Of a stretch of 64,000 nt of DNA, positions 1-13,113 are shown in pieces (the stretch's first letter is position 1; the number at the start of each line of letters is the position of its first letter). Where the stretch lies: the NCBI GenBank assembly GCA_039720395.1, contig CM077831.1, forward strand, positions 34,879,067 to 34,943,066. The letters run 5' to 3'. The DNA comes from Liquidambar formosana. Its lineage: Eukaryota > Streptophyta > Magnoliopsida > Saxifragales > Altingiaceae. Made by a program: the position numbers and the translations under genes. The notes under the pieces were generated by a model. The model was not told the origin of the DNA. It saw nothing but the letters and a program-made list of their open reading frames with translations, and searched no databases.

Positions 1-625
1 TGGAATGGGTTATGAAAGGAACTATGATCTGTGGACACAGACACAAGATTTCAACACGAACAAACATTGTTGGACACGGAGAATACCCAAAATCTAGACA
101 CAGGGACAAGATATATATGTATATGTTGTTAGTTTACTATATTGGAAAAACATACTTATCTATGTTTAAGTTTGTATGTGCATACAAAAGAAACATAGAT
201 CGTAAAGCAATGATGTAAATGTTCTTTCGTACATTCTCTATGCAAATAAAGGTAGATACTTAGCTCAAAAAAGAGCAGAGACTTCAACAAGTGTCAAAAA
301 AAGGTCTCAGATGAGGGTGGACACGGGTGCCATGGAAGACACTTGTCAACACGCCACTTGTCAATAGGTACAAGTGTATATCATAGGAAATGAAAATATA
401 TTTTTTTTTTCCCTTGCTTAAAAATACAATTGAGGTACTAATTTTGATTGAGTGATATTTGGTTAGAGGGTCTGAACTGACAAGAATACAAGATATCAAG
501 TATGCTTTGGTCAAAATTAAGCTTGGATTAATGAAATTGGGTATATACGTAAAGAATCTAACATTAGGTGGGAATATTAATACAAAAAGGAACACAATCA
601 AATCAAAACAAACAAACAAACTTAC

Positions 626-2664
626 CAGTGCTTTAAGAGATTTGATCTCCACCATTTGCTCAGCACATTTATCTGCTAAGCTCTTTTGCTCATTTGTCTA
701 CATTAGCAACAAAGAACTGGTACATCTTAGAGGAGAATGGAATCAACCCAGTTACTCAATTAAAGTTATAATAATTATCAGGTGATCACAGGTTTCCACA
801 TAGCCTTGTGGCCAGCTAGTATCCTCGCTGCACTTCATTATGTGAGAGTGCATGATCAGGTTCCAACCAGGTTCTTAAACCCAGTAGACAGGTGACATCC
901 TCTTCTCTTGGCATTACCCAACACTGAGTAATGGCCTTTTAAATCTCCTTCAGGAGTTTCAAATAGTACCCCCATATTTATTATAAAAAAATGATATTAA
1001 AAAAAAAAAAAAAAATCCTAAACTAAACTTAACTCAATCAAGCAATCTGAACAACAGAATGAAATAAGAAGCATATATTACTGGCCTGTTTATTTGTCTA
1101 AAATGAAACTAAACAATTTTAGTGTATTTTACATAGTATTGAATGATAGAATTCAAAAAATAAGTGGTATTTCATTTCTACAAATTGATCATATAACATC
1201 AACGATGGCCATCATCACCAAATGAAATTGGAATTTCAAAATAGTGGCATTTCATGAATTTATAAAAATGATTGATCATACAACATCAATCATAATGATG
1301 ACTCCAAAATTTTAAAATAGTGTCATTCAAGGTGATGGATTTGTGCCTTCAAAACTACATAAAATACACTAAAATTGTTTAATTTCCATTTGGAAGCCCA
1401 AATGAGCCCCAAATGGAACTACAAATTCCAGAAAGAATAAAAATAATATATTGAAGAAACCAAGTAGATAATGACAAATTTTCCTCAAAGATTGCTACAT
1501 TAGACATTAGGTATTTACAATAAGTTTTAACCCAATCCATGATCTTCAGCTTAAGTCATCTGCCATCCTAGTATTTTATAATCACCAAGTACTAAGAAAC
1601 AAAAACAATAAGAAAAGAAAGCAAAGAAGCACTTTTCCTTTGAAGGGTTACCCAAAATTATTAATGTCCAGTGGATAATGAATAAGACTCTCGGCCAAAA
1701 AAAAAAAAAATAAATAACAATAATGAATAAGACGATAAATATATATATATATATATATATAGTAAGACGATTATTAAAGACAGAACATCCTAAAGGGGGA
1801 AAGAGACCAAACCTTTGTACTTAACAAAGCTTTTAGTGACTGGACTTCTTCACGTAAAGAAAGTGCTTCATGAGCCGTCTCCTTCCACCGATTCAACTGA
1901 GCTTCCATCATTCCCATTTCTTTAGACAAGGCCGAAGCCATTACACGGAACTCTGCTTTAATATCCTTTCTCCCTGAAGCAACTAACACCTTAAGAAACC
2001 AGAAAGTCTACAATTTGCACTGTTGGTAAAAGCTCAAAACAAGTGCAAACAATTTCACCTGAATCCTGGACAGCTTCTTCCATTTTAATCTCAAGATCAT
2101 TCTTTTCAATAATACACTTCTGTAGCTGAAGCTCTAGCTCTTCAAACCTACATTCAACATTGTCAATGGAATTCCTTGCAGCATCTGCTGACTCTGCTTT
2201 GACATTCAATTCCTTCTCTCTTCGCATGACATTAGACCTGTCAGCCTGAAACAAAATTTTTGTAAAAAGACCACACACAGAAGTTAACAACCAAAGCACA
2301 TGCATGTAAATAAAAGAGTCACCTGTAGAGAATCTGCCAGTGCTTTGTATCGCTCTGCTTCAGCATTCCAATGTTGGAGCTGATCATTTAGTAAAGTGTA
2401 AGGTCGGGACGAGAGTACATGTTTGTCATCCTTAAATTCATTCTATAAGAGCACAATGTCACAAGTTAGATTTTACATATAACAAAAGTATATACATTTT
2501 AGTCAAATTTTGAAACAATATGAGCATCAATGAGAATTCAAATTTACAAACCTGAAGATCTTGCACTTGTTTTGATAGGATTAAATTGTCGTCCTGTGCT
2601 TCTTGAAGCTCAGAAAGACGGTCAGCTGCCAGTATCTGCATCAGCCGTTGAATAGCATATCCTG

Positions 2665-2700
<36 letters not shown>

Positions 2701-5700
2701 CATGAGAATTACCTTTGTTTCCTCAATGGAATCTTTCAATTCCCGCAAACCCATTGTTTTATCTGCAGGCTTTTCAGGTGACAAGCTTCCATTGACAGCA
2801 TTTGTAACCTGGGTATGGACCCCAGAGGCTACATCCTTTTGCATTTTCAAATTAATGAGTTTTCTTCTACTTTCTTCAAGTTCTGCCATGCTCTCCTCCA
2901 GCTCACCTTTCAGCATAAACAAACCATATACGTGTTTAACAGACAATTATAAGGTGCCATCAACCCCAAATAGCATATTGTGGTATATGTTATTTATCTG
3001 CCAGAGAGCTTCTTGGATCTGTGTTAATGTAAACACATATACATGTCTATATGTAATTGTATGCATATAGACATCTATATACCAATTACATCTATATACC
3101 AATTATATGAAGAAAGAATAGAAGGATGGGCTCAAGGAACTGTCTTAGAGACCTGCAAGGCGTTTAATTTCAGATTGATCCACTGAATGGCTGTTAAAAT
3201 ACGTCTGAATCCCATCAGCATATTCTTTATGCTTCAAGTGGAGAACATCAATCACCTCATGCAAATTTGTAGCCTCCTCCTTCAACAAATCATCAATCTT
3301 ACACAATTGGATGATGGCGTCTGATAATTCCAAATATGTAGCAATAGCCAATAATCAATACATCTTCCGGACAAGTTACTACTTCAAGGAGTTATGAAAG
3401 AAAATGACTAACCAAATTAGTGGAAATAAATATGAAGAATGATGAATCAACAACTGGACCTCACATCAAAGTTTCTTCTGACCTTCTGCAGATAGCTTTC
3501 CACACAAAGCCTGAGCTATATTCACAGATTTTGCTCTCTGAGCTTCAATGGAATCTTCCAGGAAATTCATCAACTCCCGCGTGGATGAATGACGAAAAGC
3601 AAGGGCTTCTTCAATACATTTAGCAGTACTATCATCACAACTTCTTTTAACAGAATCTACCTCTAGAAGTCTACAGAGAAACATATCCTCCGCAGGACAG
3701 GATGGAATTGAACCTATAGAGAAAATTGAGTAAATCCAGTTTCCATGATGTGACAGAACTTATACTCATCTACAGTTTTTTTTTTTGTTTTTGGGATAGT
3801 CCAGAGAAAAGAATCTTATAAAAAAACAGGAAAACTGCTAAATACAACCTCGAGAATGGTCTAGACGGTCCAAAGGTTGTAAAGCATTTTGGCCTCCACC
3901 TCGCACCCCAAGCAGCATTAAGTCATCAACCAACTATATTGCGCAATAATGAAAGACCCATCAGAAATTGGAAATCATAAGACAAGTTGAAGAAAAGATC
4001 ACGATAAGAGAGAATGCACAAAAAATATTTTCAAGATTAACCTGATTCCAGAGTTGGTTCACTGTAATCAATATATCATCATAAGCAATTTGTTTGTCTT
4101 TTAATTCTTTGATTTTGGCTTCAAGATCATGCAACTCATGCTTCTGTACATCTAACTGCTGAACAAGTTTTTGATTCTGGTACTGGAGAACTGCTGCATC
4201 AACCTGCAAAATAGGATATGATTTATAACATAATCTTACTTCTATTATTCAAAGTGAATTGTGCACGAGTAACATACAGTACAACACATACATACACACA
4301 TAACATAAATACTTGAGAGCATGAAATAAATCTTGTCACTCAGGTGACCAGGCATCAGATGTCAGCACATGGAAAAGAGGAGGAAGATAAAAGGACACTT
4401 ATATTAAACAAGTAGCTTATGAGCCACTGACAAGAAAAAAAGTGATGCAGGGTCATAGTAAAAATTTACACAGTAAACAAAGACATCAGAAATCAGGTCA
4501 AGAAAACCAGTTGAGAGTGATTCCAATGTTTAAGTTGATTCCCATGCTAGGTAGCCTAACCCCCCAAAACCCCTTGCTTGTACAATCTTAATTACATACA
4601 GTGCATCAATAATACAGAGAGGGGTTGCTCAAATGGTATGGTCATGTGCAATGAAACATTGCCACAATCACTGCAGCATTAAGAAAGGACAATGTCGTTC
4701 AAGCTAAAGGCATTGCAAGGATATGGGGGAAAAGTGGAAAACGCAATTATTTGAGCTTGTCAGATAGAGTCAATGACCCGTAATTTGACATGGTCCTAGA
4801 TAAAGTAGAACAATTAAATGCGATACCTATAGCTGACCCTAAAAAATTAGGATAAGCCTAAGGCAAATTTAGTAAATCGAAAGGTACCAAGAAAATATAG
4901 AAACCATGTACGCCATGCACAAATTAGGCAAGAGCTAGTTTCCTTTTCATGAAGATGTACTAAAATATGATTTATAAAGATTTGTGTTCTCGATAGAAGA
5001 AAAATGGAAACTCAACAAAATCTATATCAGTAGAAGACCAATATAACATGAGCTTATTTCTATGGCATTAAAAGTCATCAATTCAAGATGACAAAAATTA
5101 TCAATTTCCTTCCTTCCTATATCCCACAAAATTGCAAATATCTACACTTCCCATAGGCCCTCAGACCACTTTCCAACCCCTAGTCATATAATTTTTTTTT
5201 AAAAAAACCCTAGGAATAGTCCAGGGAATATCAAGCCCAATGGCTTTATAAAGTATGCAAAATAATAAGGCACGTGTTCATTCTTCATTCTAATTTGAAT
5301 GATGTACTCTAGAGTAAGAATGATCTCTACAATAACATAAAAGTTGTAAAAAAAACACACATCATAACCTTATCAAGCTTTTGCTCTTACTCACATGATT
5401 CAATTCATAAGATGCACCATATCTTTAATACAAGCTATTCTAGAAATATAATAATCAGTGGATGAGTGGAAATACAACAAATAGTAGAAGAAATAACTGA
5501 ATTTGTGAGAAGCTAAACATGGCAAGATATGATGAGGGGAAGTCGTCTAGGATGATCTAGTAAAGAGGACTGCGCTGATTCAAGTTGACAGTGTCACAAG
5601 GACAAGAGAAAGGCCAGAGCAAAAGAGGTTTGAGGGGTTGAAAAGGAAAAAAAAAAAAAAAAACAAACAACATGATGCCCCATAATGTAACAGAGGAAAC

Positions 5701-6413
5701 AGCCCTCGATTGAGCTCAGAATTGTCTCGACTCCAAGTAGTTGGGATTTAAACTTTGCTGAGTTGAGTTAAATTAAATACTATCGTGCTCACAAATCCTA
5801 ATTTTTTTAAACCCACTTATCAGACATTCCATGGCAGTCCCTAGTAAAACTAATTGGTTCGGTCGAGGCATGTCCAATTTTCAACCAAAACAAGGTAAAA
5901 TATAAAAACTAGCAATCTTTTTTTTTTTTTTTCGTTGCCACATTTTTCTCTTCTACCAAACAGAGGGTGAGTGAATATAAAATGTAGAGAAAACCTACTG
6001 TACAATTCAGTGCCTAATGCTCTGGGTTATAAAATATTCGATAAAAACATAGAGCCTGTTTATATATATGCCCATGGAAATTGAATTGTTTCAATTTGGT
6101 TTACCTTGCAACCCAACACGGCTAAATTCAATGCTATCGTCAACTACTTCATACTATTGGAACCCTAATTTCATAAACACTTCAATTAGGAACGCACCAA
6201 AATCATTCCAATTCGATTATCTTTTAGCAGAACATAAACTTAACCCTAACCTTCGTTTGATCACTGAGATTTACTGAGAGAGAGAGAGAGAGAGAGCGAG
6301 CTTACGGTTTTGTTACTGGGAGGAGAAGTGGATGAGTTGCGGGCCATAGGAGAGGATACGGAGTTGAGATGGGGTCTCTTTTTCTCTGGTTCATCTGAGT
6401 CTGTGTTCTCCAT
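626..6413 (-). CDS. HUB2: HUB2/BRE1-like 2 histone H2B ubiquitin E3 ligase, 5' part (11 exons)
   Basis: Partial gene running off the left edge. Exons read on the minus strand: 6413-6306, 4203-4042, 3933-3849, 3713-3483, 3320-3153, 2906-2713, 2635-2552, 2442-2323, 2245-2059, 1973-1813, 697-626. All junctions are GT-AG, and codon phases stay consistent through 1572 nt (524 codons). I chose the ATG at 6413 (protein starts MENTDSDEPEKK) because it matches the start of HUB2 proteins as I know them; the open frame upstream has no ATG. Recognisable segments are VLQYQNQKLVQQL, DDILITVNQLWNQ and KEMGMMEAQLNRWKE, in a protein made mostly of coiled coil. Known for the family: HUB1/HUB2 heterodimers mono-ubiquitinate histone H2B in the nucleus and promote transcription. 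The C-terminal RING finger is not in the window. Intron 1 (2.1 kb) and intron 10 (1.1 kb) carry repeats. The family call is strong; HUB2 rather than HUB1 is likely. Confidence 0.9.
1083..1420. repeat. Foldback MITE-like element in HUB2 intron 10
   Basis: Inverted arms are visible at about 1107-1137 and 1354-1388; both contain the AAACAATTTTAGTGTATTTTA-type sequence in opposite orientation. Inside, a stretch of about 110 bp with 'TTGATCATA-AACATCAA' is repeated twice in direct orientation. The element lies wholly in the intron. I did not find a clear target duplication, so the ends are approximate. Confidence 0.55.
1738..1762. repeat. (AT)n microsatellite in HUB2 intron 10
   Basis: A pure AT dinucleotide run of about 25 bp, just downstream of exon 10 in the direction of transcription. 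Confidence 0.9.
2665..2698. repeat. (GA)n microsatellite in HUB2 intron 6
   Basis: A GA run of about 34 bp inside the 77-bp intron between exons 6 and 7. It takes up almost half of this very short intron and lies next to the donor site. On the transcribed strand it is a CT-rich tract. Confidence 0.9.
4616..4870 (+). repeat. Degenerate RTE-type LINE fragment in HUB2 intron 1
   Basis: The plus strand reads a decayed frame resembling the tail of plant RTE-LINE reverse transcriptases (LLKWYGHVQ, compare the usual LRWFGHV), followed by ADPKKLG-like sequence. Stops and frameshifts are frequent. The identification rests on that short motif. Confidence 0.45.
5550..5785 (+). repeat. Probable RTE LINE 3'-end fragment in HUB2 intron 1
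   Basis: The segment around 5725-5770 reads GACTCCAAGTAGTTGGGAT, close to the conserved 3' end of plant RTE elements (CCCAACTAGTTGGGAT type). It lies about 0.7 kb beyond the reverse-transcriptase-like relic in the same orientation, so both may come from one insertion. Confidence 0.4.
6277..6298. repeat. (GA)n microsatellite at the HUB2 exon 1 donor side
   Basis: A GA run that begins about 7 bp inside intron 1, immediately after the GTAAG donor on the minus strand (CT-rich on the transcript). Confidence 0.85.
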
Positions 6414-6600
6414 TACGCCTCTACAATTATTAGCTCCACCATTAGCCACACCGAATGCTTCAAGCTCTGAGAAACCCTAGGAGAGAGAAGAAAGAATTTT
6501 TGGGAAGATGGACAGAGAGAGATGGGAGCAAAGAAATCATGACGGAGTAAGCAAACGACGTCGGTTTATATGAAATTATAAAACGATTCCGTTTTAGCGC
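6414..6600 (-). promoter_or_regulatory. HUB2 5' leader and core promoter region
   Basis: Upstream of the HUB2 ATG the minus strand is CT-rich (leader-like). Around 6550-6590 there are an ACGT-core motif (AACGACGTCGGTT) and AT-rich sequence. No canonical TATA box at a fixed distance is convincing. The call is by position. Confidence 0.4.
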
Positions 6601-9600
6601 TCTTCGCTCTTAATTAAAATTCAAAAATTCGTTATATGGGATTTTTTGTTTTTTTTTTTAATCTAATTTTGCAAAAGAGTGAGTGTCCCCATTGCTTTGC
6701 AAAGGGACTAATCCATAGACTCCCATCACAACGTGTGGGACAATTATCGGATCACCTTAAACTTTAGGGTAAAGGTTATTGCACAAATTAAATTTGAATC
6801 ACAAAACCTATGGTTCATGAGGAGCTATCCATACTTGATTTATCTTTTAAACGAAACTCTCATAATTTAGTATATTAATAATTAACTTAATCTATATTTT
6901 ATTAAGTTGTACAACAATAAACTTAGTGGAATGATTATGAATTACAAGTACAATTAATAGCACAAATGAAAATGACTCTGGAAAAAATCAACCCGCTTTC
7001 AAATTTTTGTTTCCAAAATTAGAATGATTATGAAGCACGAGAACAATTATCCATTCATTCACGAAACTTCATGGATGCTGCCAATAATTTGGCACTTAGC
7101 AATTCTTGGTGGGATTATGGTGAAGCTTACATATCATCCTTGCTTAATCAACTTAGTCCTTGTCATAGCTTAATCTCACAAACAGAGAAATTCAGAATTA
7201 GCAATGGGTGACCCTTCAGAGGACCAACATATTGAAAGTGGCTGCTTTGGCCTTTCTTTCAATAATGGAATGCTACATTGTCAAGAAAGAAACAAAACTT
7301 TGCATCCTCTAGGAAGGCACCCGACAGTTTTTTAATGGGTACATCTTCCATCCATAGACAAGTTTTCATATGTTTGCAAGTTACCCTAGTTAAGTATCCT
7401 AATTATGCTTTTTCATAGAATAGGGACCGAAATCATAATTGGCTGAATTTAAACCATCTAATTTGAAAACATTTTATATCTACCTTTTTAAATTTTTCCA
7501 AAATTTGTATTCTCACTCCATATGAATCAAACAATTAAAATTACATAATCAAACTTATTATCTACCTATATTTTTTGCAGTGAAATCCAATCCTTTGATG
7601 AGGAAGGTCACGTAAAATTTGCTTTTAGATTGCTCAACATTTCATATTAGATCTTTCATTTTGCAATGTCAAATTTTTTTTTTTTTTTTTTTGTTGGTTT
7701 GACAGGTTAAGATGTCCTAACCAGTTTGCGTGCATCTGAACTAAATCTCTTCTTGGGCGATCTTAAGGGCACTCTCCCACATCGGCCTGGTATGTTCAGG
7801 AATTAATTCTTGAAATGCTCTCTAGAAAAATCGAACTCAAGTTAATAAAATAAAGGGACTCTCTTCCTACTAATTGTACTAACTCACTTGAATGCAATGT
7901 CAATTTCTAGGTAGGGTTCATGTTTGGGGATTTGGAGGGGTGGATTTGGACATAATCCCCAAAATCGATCTAAAGAATTTTTAATCAACCAACATTTAAA
8001 ATATCTAGTGATAGATATTGATACCATATCTCAAATTTCAACTGACTTGACCTAAAACTGTAGTCGACGCTTGGTTGGATTGGGTTAGGTTTGGTGCTCC
8101 AATCCAAAACCACTAGAGTTATTACCAGTGTCTTTTCCGTTACTTTCACATCATTCAGAGGGGATGTCCAACCAACTACCATATGAATTACCGTGAAAGC
8201 AATTAAATAACTATGATGATATCCTTGCCTTAATACGGAGTAATTATATGATAAAAATGCCTAAAGATTGCGTACGCTGAAATAAGTCATTTCATGAAAT
8301 ATGTAAAACAAAAACTTCAAAAATTAGGTAGAAATTAGGTAGATGATACATGTTTGTTCATGATCAATAGGGCAAAAAAAAAAAAAAAAAAAAAAAAGGA
8401 GGAGGGCGCCGGAGGGAGGGTGGGGGGGCGGCGATGGAAACAACTTCAACAATCAACAAAAAGCAAGAGCATGACACAGTTTGGAAATTAACCATTTCCT
8501 ATAAAAACAAGTTTTAGTTTTTTTTTTTTTTTTTTTTATATATTAAGCAATTTATAATTAATAAGATAAGCTATCGCTTTCAACCCCTTCATCCTTATCT
8601 GCAGGGATAACATTCTCAGGCAAATAGGTGATTAGGATGGAACCAAAACACATACAATGAACAGCCCATTGGACAAGAAAATGAGTATAATTGTTAGTTA
8701 CCCTAGAAATGCGGTGAATCACCCACATAGGGGTATTGTTTAACAAAACTTAACATCACATATAACAGGTTAGATGGTCCAATTTGGTAAAAACAAGTTT
8801 TAGTTGGTTTGAGTGAATTAGATTTGTGACATGTCTTGGATCAAAAACCTTTGTAGCTAAGTTTCCCGGCCTCCAAACAAACAAATTCTTGGGAAGGAAC
8901 TAGAAATGGGCTTCAAATCTAATGAGCTTCAAATGTGTCAAAATTGGATTGGCACGAATCGATAAGTCAAAACAAAGAAATTTACCTTAGCACTTATGCT
9001 AACCCACCGGCCTTTGACAAGAGTCTAATTACTATTATTTATCCTATCATCTTATGTTCATGGTTTGTTTTTCTCTTTAAGTATATGACCTTGAATAATT
9101 GAGTTTAGTATTAATACCAAGGGCATGCAGGTCATAAGGCAAAGGGGGACCCACTAAAGACGATTTAGCAGTTCCACTGACTAGTTGACCCCAGAAAAGG
9201 ATCAAGCCAATCCCATGATCAGAACCTTTTAATTTCAATGGTCCCTTTGTTTGAAGTTAGAAATGACCCCAATGTTGAAATGAATGGGTCTAAATTGTCT
9301 TTTGAGTTGACACGTAGGATTATATTATTGAATCACTTGGTAGGTTTTTCTACACCTCATCATCTTGATACTTATCTTTTCCTAACTTCTTTTTAATTAA
9401 ACATCATGCATAGTCCTTTCTCCTTTTTGCAAGAATCCAGTAGGTAAAGAAATTCTATATTTACATTCACAAATTATATATTTATTGGGGGAAAAAAAAT
9501 GGTACCTTTATAGCTCAAACACCACATTTCCCTCTTTGAGTCTTTCAAACATCATTCTCTCTCTTTATCAAGCATGTTTAAATCTAATCACATGTGGTGT

Positions 9601-10400
9601 GTTATCAATTCCAATGGGCGATGTGAACCATTTATTAAAGAACTTTCATGACAATCTCAAACACACATACACTTGTTCATAAAAATACATAGGATCCCAA
9701 AAAAATATAAGACCCCATTTGTCCGATACATATCCACGTGGCTTGATATCTATCATTCCGTTATATATATATATACATATATATAAGGGAGTGATCCGTT
9801 TATAATTTGGTTTAAAATTTTTCTCTTATATCTCTCAATATCTTTTTTTGAGAAAAATATTTCATCAATCGAATCGTTGGATTATATTATCTATTTATGC
9901 CTATCATGTATGCTAAATTTCAAGTAAATCAGATATCTTGAGAAATAGTTAAATAGGTATTTAATGTGGGCCTCTTTGATTTTTCCGAACCGATGGCCGG
10001 CAAGAACCACTAATTTTCCTTAAGGGTCGATGGCCTTGCATGATGTTGCATCTAAACCTACAACGGATAGGTTCACACGTGGCTCATGATTAAATTTTCT
10101 AAACACCAATTTTAATTAATAATGCGTGCATCTTTAAGGTAAACATTATATCAATAATTATGACCACTAGTCATTGTCGGAGACGACCCTTGTAAACTAC
10201 AAATTTAGAGTTAACGATATGCATAAAACATGCCTGCCCACTCACTTTAGGAGACAAGTGATTTAAGCACCTCTAAAACAAAGTAACCAATCACCGAATC
10301 ACGCAAGTCTTTCAGCCAAAAGGTAGTAATGGACAAATAATTTAAGAACCGTCCCGTCAAGTTAATATATATTAACATGCGTTAATTAGACAATGGGAGA
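6601..10400. other. Intergenic, no gene recognised
   Basis: AT-rich sequence with stops in all frames. Open frames are short and lack recognisable protein motifs. Notable items are long A or T tracts (7674-7692, 8370-8397, 8519-8538), a G-rich patch at 8398-8436 with several G3+ runs, and a TA-rich stretch at 9761-9785. No RNA gene was seen. Confidence 0.6.
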
Positions 10401-10407
10401 GATTATT

Positions 10408-11296
10408 GTCACTACATAAAATACTCTAAACTCTCCACTAATTAAATCCCTTCAAATTTTACTATAAGCATCCCCTTATTTTCTTAAAATACCCTTAATA
10501 AATAATCTGAAAACCTCAAACATTTTTTCCACCCACCCCACCCACAACCCATCCCCCTCTCAAGCCCTTTAATCGAAAGCATCATCTCATCAACAACTCA
10601 TCGGACAGCAACACTAATCGACACCGTTGCCTCACTAGAAGTCAACGCCAAATGAACAATTCTAAATTAGGATTTGTATAGTTAAGTTATTCGGTATTTT
10701 AAAATGGAACAATATAAGCTTGTTCGAATTCTTACAAGTGAACAATATTCATTTGTTCGCAGTTTCATAATCGAACAATCCTAAAACATTTTTTTTTTAA
10801 GCAGTTCGGAGTTTTAAGACGAAACAAACGAACTTTGTTCGGATTTAGAAATTGGAAAGCATTAAAACCGTTCGATGCATGTTACATAAATGAACATTTT
10901 GAACATGTTTGGAAATCGAGAAACCGAACAAGGTGAAATTCAGAATACGAAAAAATGAAATTAAACTTGACAAAAAATGCATATATAAATACTTACTTTT
11001 TGGTTGCTAATACCATCTAGCTTGGTAATACTTTTTTTGTCCATTATTCAATATAACATGAGAAACTACTAATTTTTCATATATATATAGATTTAATGTC
11101 AAGTTGTTAGGGTTTGTGAAAATATGAAGTCTACAAATAATATAATGTTTGTGGAGTTGGAGGATGGAGTGGGGTGAGAATAAGAAATTTTTTAGATCTT
11201 TAAGTAAATATATTCTTATTGATAAATGTATATTTAGATAAAAAGAATTAACAAATTATTTTAATTAGTGGAGGGTTTAGGATATTTTATGGACCT
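10408..11296. mobile_element. Non-autonomous TIR element, about 0.9 kb
   Basis: Opposed ends at 10411-10447 and 11261-11292 share an inverted CATAAAATA-TCTAAAC-CTCCACTAATTAA sequence. The interior is AT-rich with repeated GAACAA/TTGTTC motifs and no coding frame. Its end sequence resembles that of the element at 37451-37858 (CATAAAATACTCTAAACC), so it may be a distant Mutator-like relative. No clean target duplication was found. Confidence 0.5.
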
Positions 11297-11613
11297 GATG
11301 GCTATAACTTGACCATTACATAATATATGATGTGATTATCTTCAATGAGGAGCCGATGATATCGATGTGACCTCTAGTTAATTATTGCCAACAGTTGCTC
11401 TTGACATTAATCAAGTAAGAAATCAGCAACATGCATGAATACACACGGGAACGCCACCACGTACCCTCTAGAGCATAATCATAATTAAAGTAAAATTAAC
11501 ATCCTAGTGGATATGTGTCTTTTAGAGGGAGCCATTTACCTCGACATGACCACTTGCGAGCCTTTTCACTAGTACCATACAGGTTAGATGTTGTCTGTAC
11601 CTCACTTTTTTTC

Positions 11614-12106
11614 GGATTTGGATTTGCTCAAGTAGGAGACTTTAAATAGGGAGAGGATTCAGTGCTGAGTTTGCAAAATTCAGCACGGTATTGAACTCAT
11701 TTTTATCGTTCATCTCAGTTTTAAATGATTGAGATTGAAAAATGATAAAATTATCAAAATATCCTTATAAAATAACCTTTTTATCTTCCAATCTCAACCG
11801 TCCAAAACCAAGATGGACGACCGAGATGAGCTCGGTATGGTGCTGAGTTTTCTAAACTCTGCACTGAATCCAAGTCCCTTTAAATAGGACGCTCAAGTTG
11901 ACGTTGGATGTGTGTCATGTGATGCCAACTATTCTTTCAACGGCTGAGATGACACAAAATTTCACTTCATATGTACTTATAAACACAAATTATTCTTGAT
12001 TCCTTCTCATCTCAGTCATTGAAAGAATGGATACGCCTACATGACACACAATCAACGTCAACTTAAGCGTCCATTTAAAGTGTCCAAGTTGAGCAAATCC
12101 AAATCC
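11614..12106. mobile_element. Foldback MITE (outer element of a nested pair), 9-bp TSD
   Basis: The ends carry an 18-bp perfect terminal inverted repeat, GGATTTGGATTTGCTCAA. It is flanked by an exact 9-bp direct repeat CTTTTTTTC (11605-11613 and 12107-12115). Minus the inner insertion the element is about 255 bp and almost entirely self-complementary (arms 11889-11945 and 12010-12075 include GTTGACGTT / AACGTCAAC). A 9-bp duplication with long TIRs fits Mutator-like elements. Confidence 0.8.
11651..11878. mobile_element. Foldback MITE (inner element), 10-bp TSD
   Basis: Inserted into the outer element. The direct repeat TTTAAATAGG occurs at 11641-11650 and 11879-11888. Terminal inverted repeats of about 36 bp include GGATTCAGTGC-GAGTTT and end in CAGCAC. 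It has no coding capacity. Confidence 0.8.
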
Positions 12107-12109
12107 CTT

Positions 12110-13076
12110 TTTTTCCTACTTTTCTGTTGTTTTCTCTTTTGCCAACTTTTAGAAGCAATCCATGCGCAACTTTAACCCGACGCTACTCCCAATTTGAGCT
12201 ATTTGATGGCACCATTTGATTGGCTTCAGTGAAAATATTAAGGGGTTTTGACTTTCAATATTTTTTAACATCTCCCCATCGATGCCTAATCCATATCAAA
12301 AAATCAACAGGTCATTGATATCATACGAGAATTAGAATTTAATGGCCGGCCAAATGATTTTTACGGATCTCTCTCGCTCTCGCTCTCGTGCTCGCGTACA
12401 CGTGTTGGTCACGCAAGAATTTATATATTTCATTTAGGAAGCAAAATATATTATTGTCAAATTAAATTATATAAGATACAATTTCATTTTGAAAAGAAAA
12501 AGGAATGTTATTATTTCAGAGATTGAATAGACTAATCCTTTTGACCGTATAGTTTTCCGACGTGTCAAGTAAGATGATCATTAAAAAATGTTTACTTTCA
12601 TTATTATATTTATAAATAAAAAAACACTTTGGATCAGCCATTCAAATTACCTTTTCCATGGTCAATAGTGAGTAGTTGGGTACGTAAGAGAGAAGAATAA
12701 CTACCCAAAAAACAAAAAAGAAAAAAAAAAAGAGAGAGAGTATGGGGTGTGCACAAAAATTATTTAGTCCAGCCAACCCAACAAACATGGCTACATGTTT
12801 TACATAATGTTTTAATTTAAGGTCTTAAAAATTGATATTGACTGTTTTTTAGGCTGTCGCATTCTTCGCGTAGATTCTTTTGCTAGAATATATGAAATCA
12901 TTATGTTTGCGTAAATGTCCGCAGTTTTGATGTAAATTTATCCTTCTATATTTTGTAATTTATTTCTCCATAAAAAAATAGTGGTGACATTTCTTTTGGG
13001 TTTTTATTTTTCTTTGGCTCCTGGGTTTTTGACATTTCAATCAAGTATAGGGCAGGCATTCTTTTGTGTTCTATGT

Positions 13077-13113
<37 letters not shown>

